Translations under genes and position numbers: made by a program
Assembly (NCBI RefSeq): GCF_932526225.1
Contig: NC_064037.1
Location: 15,017,703 to 15,081,702, forward strand
Origin: Nematostella vectensis
Taxonomy: Eukaryota; Cnidaria; Anthozoa; Actiniaria; Edwardsiidae
Length of the DNA: 64,000 nucleotides
Reading direction: 5' to 3'
The notes under the pieces: generated by a model
The model's input: only the letters and a program-made list of their open reading frames with translations
What the model was told of the DNA's origin: nothing
Databases searched by the model: none
Shown here: positions 54,812 through 64,000 of the stretch, one piece after another
How the letters are laid out: the number at the start of each line of letters is the position of its first letter
Numbering within the stretch: the first letter of the stretch is position 1

Positions 54812-55144
54812 GAGTACATGTTCTCATTGAGAAAGTGAATTTTGTTGTCCATTGCATTTTGCAAAGGGTAAACTACAGTAGACATTCATGCAATCTATTC
54901 TTGCTTCACTGAGTACGGAAACTATCAGAGTAAATACTGTACATTTAGGTGTTACAAAATTCAGCCTGTTACCATGATTTTTAACAGGGGTTTGTTAACT
55001 CTTTATGCAAACCATATTCTTTAGATGTGCCTTCCTTCTGTAGCCTGCAGTGGTACTCAATAATATTCTTCATTGTGGCAGACTGTTAAGAAGAATGGGA
55101 TGAATCACCCAAACCCCCTTCCTTTGGCCCTGTACTACATCCAT

Positions 55145-55540
55145 AGATTAAACATGGCTTTATGTTAGTCCTTGCCAACTCATTTTCTTCTGGTGATGTG
55201 GGGCTGTAGTGAGAATACTAAAGTAGTAGGATAAACTTGACTTTATGGTAGTCATTGCCAAGTTATTTCTACTTCTTTTGATGTAGGCTGTAGTGTAAAT
55301 ACTAAATCAGTAATGTAATTATGTCTTCATGTGACAGTGGTTTATGTCAGGTACCATCATCTCTTTGTGATGTGGAGCTGTAATGAGAATGCTACATCAG
55401 TAATGTAAACATGGCTTTATGGTAGTTCTTGTCAGGTACAATCATCTCTTTGTTATTTTGTGCTGTAGTGGGAATGCTGCATTAGTAAGGAAGGCCTTGC
55501 TTTATGTAGTTCTTGTCAGGTACCATCATCTTCCACACCT
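55145..55540. repeat. degenerate ~90-bp tandem repeat
   Basis: About four to five units with the landmarks acatggctttatg.tagt, cttgtcaggtaccatcatct, gtgatgtggagctgtaatga and atgctacatcagtaatg. The last unit overlaps the end of the Deltex coding sequence, so the array may have grown from the 3' end of the gene. Confidence 0.8.
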
Positions 55541-55734
55541 TGTGATGCCAGTTCAGCCAGAACATTGTCCAGGTATTTAGGGTCAGGGTATCCATGTCCA
55601 CTGTGATTTGTGAATGCATCTGTTTTATGATGAATCTCATTCCATACCACAGTGTCCTCAAGACCTGTTGTTACCGATGTTGCTATGGTGAATATGAGTC
55701 TGCGACTCCATGCTTCACGGAGAAGTCTTAGAAC
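55516..55734 (-). CDS. DTX: Deltex exon 6: DTC end and stop
   Basis: [31 protein letters not shown] and [18 protein letters not shown], the most conserved DTC strands including the His–His of the IHHKT catalytic region. Acceptor cccttgcag|GTT. Confidence 0.93.
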   Translation of the reverse strand, partial: VLRLLREAWSRRLIFTIATSVTTGLEDTVVWNEIHHKTDAFTNHSGHGYPDPKYLDNVLAELASQGVEDDGT

Positions 55735-58700
55735 CTGCAAGGGGAGAGGGGAAAGCTGATATACAGTAGATTGACAGCTAGATCATGAGGGTTTATAGGG
55801 AGAGAGAGAGCAAGACTTTTGGTAATTGGGAAATGAAAAGAGGTAGAGACTGACGCACAGGAATGAGAAGGTTTGTCACACAGATATTGAGCATTGACAG
55901 TTACAGTATCAGTGAGTGCCAAAGTTCATATTTGTTAAACAGTATGAAGACTAGTTAGAACAAAATATGACACTTTTAATCAAGACCTATAATAACTTGC
56001 CATACATATATTTTCCCTATCAAATCAATATCTTTTTCAATCCACAGGCTTTATTTAGTTCTCTTACAGACCTTTTGCCCTTTTTGATTATCTGGGAGGT
56101 AGCAGGTCCTTGGGAAGCCTGACGTGTGATATCTGTTACCAGGGTGAGGGTGCTCGGGGCCCTAGCAACCCAAAAATATATTATGGTCTAACAAAACATA
56201 TTCATAGATTATGGCCTAGCAATACATAAGATTATGCACTGTTTAATAAACAAGCTATTGATTTTATCTGGATTTTTTATCACCGAGGGGTGATAGCCCT
56301 GGGGGATATTAAAAACAATAAAAGACATAGCAAGTTCATATAAGTTCTGCTAAAACTCATTTGTTTTTAATAGCTATTTTGTTAAGCCGTTATGAAACAA
56401 AAGCCCAATGCAGCTATCCCTTATTAGCACTTGCTGCTCTGAAAAATTTACTTTTTAACAACACACGGAGCAATACACATTGGATTTTTGGTAGTTCTTT
56501 ATTAGGTATTTTTGATAATAATTGTTTCTTGATTGATTGCTTGTAAAAAAATATGGTGTATTTCTGTTGCAGGGCTGTGTTAAACCATATACACAGTGAA
56601 ATCTTTTGGTATAGTTTTGTAAGTTTCAGAGTAGGCAGTGGAGATTTATAAGTAGAGGTCGAAAGCTTATCAGTTCAAATAAATATTAAATCAACTTTTC
56701 TTAAATAAGCTGGGGCGTGATGGAAAATAGCTGACAGTTCCGTCGCCTGCCAGGGCCTAATGAAACCCCAAAAGAGCAACTTAGTTTTGCAAAAATTAAT
56801 TTTGTGTTGTTGAAAAATCCAGTGTAGTTTCTGTATTAAAAGCATATCTTCCTGACCAAATCCATTCACCTGAATCTACTAGAAAATGCCAATTTGGGTG
56901 GTTCCATAAGATAAGTAAATAGAAGAGGCAGATCATCCATCTTTCTATAATTCAATTCCTACGGGGCAATGTACCCACAGATACCCCAAGCTAATGCTGT
57001 ATTTTACGTGTTTCATTCATAGTTACTGTAAAATATATGGTGCATTACAATAAAAAAAAAATGGGACGAAAAATATAATAAAATTCCTTCAAACTTTTCT
57101 TACATGTTTGTGTAGTTGTTATTTAAATCCCTGTGAAGTTTCAATCCATTTTGGGCAATATTGAGCGATTGAATTTCCCCCATACTAAGAGAAGAGAAAG
57201 GTAGCACTCTAATGATGCCGATCGGCGAAACGGGCGGTAGAAAATCGCTTCTAGAAAACTGGGAATTCAAAATTTCGCTGTACCTGGATTCCTGGTCTGA
57301 AGTCATATCTGATGGTAATCATGCCACAGTCTGGATATCCAGGGAGAGAATGGCTTGTACTGTGAACAGTCATTGATCCATCTGGTTGGGTTCCAATCTT
57401 GTGACCATGGATTGTCTTACATGTGGGACACTGTATGCAGCCACCCTGGAATAAAAAGTGCTTTAAAATGGTTTTATTTATTTGTTCATCAAACGCATTG
57501 TTTCCGATACTGTGGCTATCATAGCCTGTTAGCCAGCTCTCCAGTGGGTTTATTCAGAAATAACTGTTTTTTGAGTTTCTGGATTCCCTTCCCACAGCCC
57601 CCTTCCCCTTCTCTCACATGCCACAGGAATCCTGAAAAAGTATTTTCTGAATAAGCCAACTGGAGCCTCGGCTAACAGTCTATGGTTATCATGAAATATT
57701 ACACTTGCATATTGTATATAATAGCATACAGTACCTTAGAGTTTTTCAAAAGCTCAAGAAGACATTCCTCATGGAAGCAATGATTGCATTTTGTGAGTTG
57801 TTTGACCTTAGGAAGAGTAGAACTTGCAGTCTGACAGAAGCCTGAAACTTTTGATAACTTCTCAATGCATATGGCACACTCCTAAATTGCACAGAACATT
57901 GTATTAACTATGAAATCCATGAGCTCTTGGGGGGGGGGGGGGGGGGGTAGGGAGTGCTGTTCAGGGGTGGAATCCAGACTAATTCAACTGATTCCAGTAA
58001 ATCACTCAAAATCCCAGAAAATTTTTTTTTGTAGATTTGAATTTTAGAACGGTCAATAAAAAAGCATCCATCTGTTGTCTGTTATTTAACCACCATTAGA
58101 CCTGCTTCCTGGGTTGTTTCACTTATTTCCTTTAAACTAAGACGACATTTCCCCCCCCCCCCCACGGGACATATTGCTCCTGATGGTGAGTGATAAATCT
58201 AGTTTAGGGGAAGGAACCATTAAGAAAATTTGGGCGTGTATAAAAAATTATGCGTGTGTTCTGGAATCACTCATTCACCGATTGGTTACCCGATACAACA
58301 CCTAAGAAAGAAGGCCTCTCTGCTTGTGTGAGTGTGTGATCTTTGTACATTCTCTCGAACTGAAATCTTGAAAAGCTAAGCATGGCTTCACAAAATGCAG
58401 ACGTTTCTCGTGGATAGCCTGTCTGCCGAAAGGAGGACTGTTATCCTTTTGATTATGGTGTAGAATTTGACTGAATTCAGATCCCGAGAAGTTGGAATTA
58501 ATGGTGAAAGTGTGGCGACCAGAGTTTTTTCGAATTCTCTATGAGTTATGACAATGGAAAGTGGTCGCCTTCTTAAGTAAAATAAGTACATAATGTCTTT
58601 AGCATCACCCCTGGACAGTGCATTCTAAGTTGGCATTTTTGTTTGCCCTGTGTTTTATTTGGGAAGATTTTCGGTTTTTTTTAGTAAGGTAAATAGGCTG

Positions 58701-61700
58701 ACAAAATCACCTCTTGTACTTTCAACATTAGCATATGATACCACACGAGCAAAATTGCCCAGTACATGAATTTTCGGTGCCTCTAAAGGATGAATATAGG
58801 AGAGACATGCAAAGAGGAGAAGTGCCAATAGATCAGCAACTAGATGGGATAATGCACCGTAAAATTGCTTCGAATCGAGAGGTCATGGAGTCAATTATTG
58901 ACACTAGTTACTGTCTGTGTGGCACGAACTACATTAATAATGTGAGGGAGGTTGTTTTTTATATATTATAATCACACCATTTGGATATTGCCAAGGGGTA
59001 TTCGAAGAGAATAACTGGTACTTGCCTCGCCACACTTTCAAGAACACAAATTTGGTTGAATCAGGTAAGAATAGTGTATTCATTATCTGACTAATCGATG
59101 AATGAAGTCACTCAGTTTTAACCCATTGACTCCTGGCTTTTTTGGAGCTGAATTTACAAAAAAACAGACTGAAAACAGATACCTCCCCCCCTATTCTGAG
59201 TTTTATACAGCCCGTCAAAGTCAAACACAGCTGCACCTAATCAGCAGTATCCAAGCTTTCCAACAGTGCTTTGCGGTCCCCACTTTTAATCCTTCGTCGT
59301 TGTGCTGAAGCCAGCACAAGTTGATGGTTGCTTGTATTTTTCATCAAAAATACAGCTATGAGCATATTAGGAGAGTGTCTCGGGACATCATCTTTTGGGG
59401 CATAATTGAGTGCTTTGCTTATGGATATTTGCAAGCAAAGGTGGATTCATGATGATTTTTTCTTGTTTGGCTTTGCCCGGATGAGAAAATAATTTTCTAA
59501 TGAATCACCACAGCTCTCCTAAATGCTGTCTTTTCTGAAACCAAATTGATTCCAAAATTGTTTACACTGCTATTCTGGGTCTGTATGACCTGGAATTGAT
59601 TTGTTTGGCTTCGGGGTGAAAAGACTTATAAAAATACCATCTGACTTTGGGGAGAGGAGTGTTGACTGGCCCTCCCCTCGTGAATTTTCCCCTGGATCTC
59701 CCAGGAATGCTTTGCAATACGTAAAGATATTTTCGTTGTTGTACAATCCTTCAAGGAATGAACATTGTGTTTTGAGGCCAAGGAAATGTACCTGGAGGAT
59801 CAGAATAAAGGTATCTATTTGGGTCTTGAGCTGTGTTTGCTGATCTCTCCCCCTTGTGTGGTATTTTGAGCGTTTTATTGAGAGGGGTGATTTTGCTTTT
59901 CTCTCCTTGTTCGATTTGAGATTTGTCAAAGAACCTGTGCTATTATTTGGCTTGAGAGTAGATGCCAACACCTTGGTTGGATGCATATTATCTGCAAGAC
60001 CATTTATCCCTTAGACTGATGCCTGAGTATCTTCATCTTGTTGTGTTTATTTTGAATTTATGAATTTTTTGGGTTGTGGGTACTTCCCAAAGCCGGTACA
60101 GGCCGGTTGAGAGGTCAATGTGTTAAATGACCATAAGTTTAATACAGCACCGGTGAAACTTAACCACCTTGAATTTATTATCTAACTATATGCATCCCTA
60201 AAATGCCAAATGCATCCCCAAAAATTTTGCAGATTGCATGTTTTAAACACGTAATTTTTATAAATTTCCTGTGGGACATGCCCCTATACCCCCCCCCCCC
60301 CTTGATTGGTCTGTGACCATTTGGAATCAGAGTAAACTTTAGGCACCCTTCCATCCCTAGGTTCAATGAAAATATTAGTTAATTTGTTAAACCATAAACA
60401 ATAATTTAATCCATATTTTCTTGTTGATACCCAGGTATGACAGGTGCCTATGGCAAAAAGTTTGTGGGTAATTTAAGTTGGCAAAATAGGGGGTGAACTT
60501 TTGATTAATAAATTTCTAACCTGGAGATCATTGGAAAAGTTATACTTAAATAAACTTGGCAATGGTATTAATTTACTGCCAATAATCTGAATTCCCAAAC
60601 CTTAGGTAATTGCTGATACCAAGACAAGACTCATGCTTTTATGACAAAGATGCTAGATAGATCCAGTCGGCAAAAGGGGAGGAGTTGAAGGCAGGGGAGT
60701 GGCTCAACCTGTATCTGCATCTATATGTATCCATGTTTATAAGACCCTATGCATATTTTTAGTACCTAACAAGAAATAAATATTTATATAAAAGTAGGGT
60801 GATTGGGAAGTAGTGATACAAGTGTTGTTATTACAGGAAATAAAAAATATGCAAGGCCACATATTAATATTTTCATGAAAATCTCGCCTTAATGGACCTC
60901 CATCTCATGATTAATCTCAGAAAATAGTGAATATTTTACACCAACCTCATCTGGCGGGTTTGAAGAAGTTTTGCAAAATTTCTGCAGTACACCACTTTTA
61001 GAAACTTTTAACTTCTTTGCCTTTGATTTCTTGTCTGACTCTGAGGTTTCTTTTACATTGGAAGCTTTCCCAGATTTAGGGGACTCTTGCTTTGATGGTG
61101 ATACATTTGATGCTGGTGCTTTTGATGCTGAATGTCCTCCTGGACTTTTTGGCATGCTCTTAGAAGGACTTCTTTTAGTATCTTTAGGATAAGGATGTGG
61201 ATCTGACTTTCTCAAAACTTTTCTCCTAAACCCAGTGTTCTTGTTAATTTGCTCCATCTTTCTAAAGTCAACAATGTTTGGCAAGCCGATAGCACAGGAG
61301 CTTAAATCTAGCATAGAGTGCTGAAGATCACATGCTTTTTCCAAATCGCATGCAGTGGTAACATCATAAGATATCCAATCACCATAGTCACCTTCCCAAG
61401 TCCAGGAAAAACCCCTAGCAAATGGTGAATCATGGGCACATACAGTCCGCCGTACTCCTCTTACGGTCCCTGAAAGTAAATTAACATGTTATAGAGTTAT
61501 GATTTGCAAACTCAAGATCGATGCATTTGTGAATACCTGTATCTTTCCTTGTCTGTATCATCAGACCAAAATTAATATCATAACAAGCCATCGATGGCTC
61601 CACGGCTCCCAGATTCAGATGTTTGTCATGAAGATTTTTGGCAAAATTATCCTCGAGAAACTGCGATAGTTGTGCACTATAGGGGAGCCATAGCATTGAG

Positions 61701-61738
61701 TTTTCTTGCCATTCCCAAACTATACATTTTGCCGCCAT
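55516..61738 (-). CDS. DTX: Deltex-type E3 ubiquitin ligase, six exons
   Basis: Exons in transcript order: 61738–61537, 61469–60946, 57881–57735, 57445–57284, 56161–56072, 55734–55516. GT–AG introns, phases 1, 0, 0, 0, 0 all compatible; total 1344 bases, 447 residues plus stop. Domains: WWE 1 (from residue 6), WWE 2 (about 70–150), a Ser/Pro/Lys-rich linker, a RING finger, and the Deltex C-terminal (DTC) domain. Deltex proteins bind the Notch intracellular domain through their WWE pair and modify targets with ubiquitin; the RING–DTC pair also handles ADP-ribosylated ubiquitin or targets. The layout with two WWE domains matches DTX1/2/4 rather than DTX3. It is shorter than vertebrate DTX1, mostly in the linker. 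Intron 2 holds a piggyBac-like MITE. The start ATG at 61738 is the first in frame. Confidence 0.92.
56072..56161 (-). CDS. DTX: Deltex exon 5: DTC middle
   Basis: 30 codons, [15 protein letters not shown] then [11 protein letters not shown]: the H-P-x-P-G and Y-L-P-D-N motifs of DTC. Too short to appear as a long open frame. Phase 0 both sides. Confidence 0.9.
56985..57165. repeat. dispersed repeat, copy of 21132–21311
   Basis: Same orientation and order of blocks as the copy in the PAN–EGF–discoidin gene; here inside Deltex intron 4 and without the terminal hairpin. Confidence 0.75.
57284..57445 (-). CDS. DTX: Deltex exon 4: last RING cysteines and DTC start
   Basis: [21 protein letters not shown], then [17 protein letters not shown] and PGIQ at the donor, the opening strands of the DTC domain. 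Confidence 0.92.
57735..57881 (-). CDS. DTX: Deltex exon 3: RING finger
   Basis: 49 codons: ECAICIEKL ... [17 protein letters not shown], first Cys pair, Cys-x-His pair and following Cys of the RING. Confidence 0.92.
59118..60126 (+). mobile_element. piggyBac-like MITE, TTAA-flanked
   Basis: TTAA at 59118–59121 and 60123–60126; the ends cccattgactcctgg and its loose inverse gaggtcaatgtg form short TIRs. About 1.0 kb with no transposase. piggyBac elements insert at TTAA, and their termini start CC(C/Y). Located in Deltex intron 2. Confidence 0.7.
60127..60945. other. rest of Deltex intron 2
   Basis: Non-coding; C-run at 60288–60301. Nothing else recognised. Confidence 0.6.
60946..61469 (-). 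CDS. DTX: Deltex exon 2: WWE domain 2 and linker
   Basis: [35 protein letters not shown] end the second WWE. The linker is rich in Ser, Pro and Lys ([19 protein letters not shown]) and likely disordered. Donor GATGAG|gttggt, phase 0. Confidence 0.9.
61537..61738 (-). CDS. DTX: Deltex exon 1: start and WWE domain 1
   Basis: [20 protein letters not shown] ... [21 protein letters not shown]. The W-x-W and Y-S pattern is the WWE signature. Donor ACAG|gtattc, phase 1. Confidence 0.9.
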
Positions 61739-62162
61739 TTTTGGTAAAACGTGAAAATGAAAGTATCATTCATCCGCCATCTTGACAGCTCTCAAGTTGA
61801 CCAATAGCGAGGCCCTTTACATTTGAGCACAAAACGACAGCATTTTACAAATCATAAACTATTTTTATGCCACAAAATCCTTCCCTACGGGGCCACATAA
61901 AGTCTTTTTTCCCAAAGAAAAATCAAAGAAAATGCATCATTGTCCTAGTGAAAAATGGGTATTTTCTTCCGCCAATGATAATTTGTGTAATAAAGACTTT
62001 TTGTGCATTAATTATGACGTCACAGGCCAAGGCACCAAATATTTGGTGTTCGTGGCAACGACAGTGGCCATGTTGGGTACAATAGTTTGTTGAGGTGTTC
62101 TTTTATATCGACGCCGTAAATTGCTTTAAATACGCTTCACGGAAGCTTTTTGACCCTACATT
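61739..62162. promoter_or_regulatory. bidirectional promoter interval, Deltex/CCDC92-like
   Basis: 424 bases separate the two ATGs in head-to-head orientation. It contains ccgccatcttgac (about 61770–61783) on the plus strand and aatggcggcaaaa at the Deltex start, i.e. CCAT/GCCGCCAT YY1-like motifs, plus tgacgtcaca near 62014 (a CRE-like site). No TATA box is convincing. Confidence 0.55.
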
Positions 62163-62443
62163 ATGACAGAAACATTGGCACAAACTCGTCTGCAACTCCA
62201 GAATGCTGAAAGTTCTGTTCTGTTTATGCAACAAGAACACGCACAAACGCTGAAAGGATTGTACGCCGAAATTAGTAAACTTCAAAAGAAATGCGGAGGT
62301 TGGTGGCAAAAATCGCGTCTTCTGTACTTTATAATGCACAGCAATAACTACTATATGTCTAACCAACAATCTCTTTTTGTATTTTATTATAGAACTTACG
62401 TTCAAGATAGCTATGAACGCGACAAGTTCAACAACCGACGAAG
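62163..62443 (+). CDS. CCDC92: CCDC92-like protein, first two exons (partial)
   Basis: Exon 1 62163–62298 and exon 2 62393–62443, GT–AG intron, phase 1 at both ends. The first exon carries the coiled-coil signature QLQNAESSVLFMQQEHAQTL and GLYAEISKLQKKC, and exon 2 continues ELTFKIAMNATSSTTDEG. It matches the N-terminal CCDC92 domain (N-x-L-F-L-Q-x-E-H-A-x-T-L-x-G-L-H-x-E-I). CCDC92 is reported at centrosome/cilia. The remaining exons are not identified in this window, and the next exon may be beyond 64000. Confidence 0.8.
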
Positions 62444-62885
62444 GTAAGAACTTGACGAGAAATCACGAACGAAGCAGACATGAATCTTTAATCATTTTCA
62501 CACGAAAACTGCATCTAAAATGATACAGATGGGAGAATTTATGTTTCAGAGAAGAAAAATTTGCTGGTTTATTTGAATGGAATATTCCAACCAGAAAGAA
62601 GTGTACAGCTGTTTCATATGATTGCAAAACGGATTGTATTTATTTTCTTGGCAAGCCCCATGAATTTGTCAAAGATCCCCTGATAATTGAATAATCAGGA
62701 AATATTTTAATGGGAGTTGAGACGTCACTATGTTATAGTTTCCTGTTATGCTGTGTTTTTCTCTTCGGTTTTTGCAAGTTTTTTTATAACGTGATAATAT
62801 TTTTTTTTGGCAATTACCGTCAAATTTTGAACATGCTTTATTTATTACTTTATTATTTATTACTATCTGTTATAGTGCGCTATAT
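62444..62885. other. CCDC92-like intron, no feature
   Basis: AT-rich; no recognised exon or repeat. Confidence 0.5.
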
Positions 62886-63869
62886 TTAAGTCTTTCATTG
62901 CCATAACGCCCTGAGATGCCTGTAAAATATAGGCCCAACTCCAAAACGTCAAAAATGCAAACTAAACATCACCAGACCCGGATACTCATAGATTCATCCA
63001 AGGCATAGACGACCTTCAAAAGCGCATCTAAGCAATGTAATAGAATTGACTCTTTTGTCAAAATATCAACCTTGATTTCTGACCAATCCATAAACAAATG
63101 CTTAAACTTACAAACTACAAATAGAGACAAGCAAACACAGATCAAGTCACAAATAGATACCTATATTGCGCTCTGTCAGGTCCCATTTTACAGCAATCAG
63201 TCACAATAATCAATGCTAGAACCTCCATTAGAAGCGAGTCACCATGTTTAGCCTATTTTGCATGCCTGCACTGCATCATGGGAGTCTTGGAAACACCTTG
63301 ACAGACAGGCGGGCAATCTCCTCCCCCAGAATCATAACAGTTTTTTTAAGTCTCTTTGCCCCGAAGCCAAACAAAACATTTCCAGGTCCAAGGAACCCAG
63401 AATTAGCCTGAAAACAATTTTTGAATAAGGTTGGGTAGCAAAGATGGCCCACATTGGAGAGTATGAGGCCATTCACTAGAAAATTCCTTTCTCACTTGGT
63501 GAAGCCCAGACAAGGAATTGTCCCATTGAATCAACCTCAGCGTGCAAACATGCATAAGCACAGCATTAATTATGCCCAAAAAGACTTCATGATGTCCTAA
63601 GGCACTCTCCAGATGTGAAAAAGCTGTAATTTTTAAGCAAATTACAAGCAAAACTGTTGTAAGCGACAGGCTGTAGCAGTGCCATCACTAGAAAGAAAAG
63701 GCACCACAGTGCATTGTTGGAAACTTCAAGGCATACCGTCTTGGGTCAGCGGTAGCTTAGCTTAACTGGTAGTGTTGGACTTGAAATAGGGGGGGGGGGG
63801 GGAGGTTTCTGTTTTCAGTCTGTTTTCCTTACAATGCTGCTCAAAAGTACCCAGGAGTGAAAGGGTTAA
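62886..63869 (-). mobile_element. piggyBac-like MITE, second copy, reversed
   Basis: TTAA at 62886–62889 and 63866–63869. On the minus strand it starts ccctttcactcctggg and shares aaaacagactgaaaacaga, atctggagagtgcc..aggacatcat and tttgtttggcttcggggc with 59118–60126. Divergence is high; the distal (low-coordinate) end is the least certain. Confidence 0.65.
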
Positions 63870-64000
63870 AGGATGCTGTGTAACGACGCGTTATTTTATG
63901 TTTTAAGTGTTTAGTGGACGTGTGATTTATTTGAAACCATTACTTAAAATATTGGATTTTTTTGGTCAGTGGCAAAAAGTAAAATTTGTAAATGGTGTTT

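Larger units (their letters stand above)
54278..55515. other. 3' region between ASPHD-like and Deltex genes
   Basis: The genes converge here. It holds a large hairpin, polyadenylation signals and a tandem array, described separately; nothing else recognised. Confidence 0.6.

Noticed and set aside
63745-63785. tRNA-like or SINE head (tagcttaactggtag resembles an A box)
   Set aside because: No B box or cloverleaf could be traced; the segment runs into a G run.

Overview
This is a metazoan nuclear window, most likely from an anthozoan cnidarian such as a sea anemone or coral. The reasons are spliced animal genes (a secreted PAN–EGF–discoidin protein, a Deltex ubiquitin ligase, an ASPHD-type hydroxylase and a CCDC92-like protein), AT-rich introns, and a dense, nested mix of Polinton/Maverick, Gypsy, Penelope-like, LINE and foldback/MITE elements of a kind common in cnidarian genomes. 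Nothing prokaryotic is seen. The species cannot be fixed by eye.

Layout. 1–3440 is a minisatellite of about 117-bp units with an 844-bp higher-order duplication. 3644–10060 is a field of inverted-repeat elements. One of them (about 4017–7690) has very long arms and a LINE fragment inside its right arm. 10034–17347 is a nested composite: a TIR element split by a young, intact Gypsy (10063–14573, identical 176-bp LTRs, CCCTC target duplication) that also holds a broken Penelope-like element and a long microsatellite. 17745–18600 is a 32-bp tandem array.

18760–40429 (minus strand) is one six-exon gene. Splice sites and phases fit end to end: signal peptide and PAN-like domain, three EGF domains, then an F5/8 type C (discoidin) domain, 399 residues in all. 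Its third intron carries a complete-length Polinton/Maverick (21742–37411) with about 302-bp TIRs starting AGT and a perfect 6-bp target duplication (GTCGTG). The Polinton genes are mostly decayed: an unknown protein, a VLTF3-like factor (intact), a small membrane-type protein, a collagen-like fibre-type protein, a structural-type protein, a small basic protein, a truncated major capsid-like protein, a PLA2-like plus integrase region, a VRR-NUC-type nuclease with zinc finger, and a protein-primed DNA polymerase B. I could not find a packaging ATPase or a maturation protease.

41427–48281 holds a scrambled second Gypsy: an inverted LTR and pol end, gag–protease joined to a displaced RNase H piece, a LINE with a full RT domain inserted in it, a local duplication, then RT, RNase H and integrase. 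48382–53326 has no recognised gene, only an inverted-repeat element and hairpins. 53327–54277 is an intronless ASPHD1/2-like gene (plus). 55516–61738 (minus) is a six-exon Deltex-type E3 ligase (WWE–WWE–RING–DTC, 447 residues) with a piggyBac-like MITE in intron 2. It shares a 424-bp promoter interval head to head with a CCDC92-like gene starting at 62163 (plus), whose two visible exons run toward the window edge; a second copy of the MITE lies downstream.
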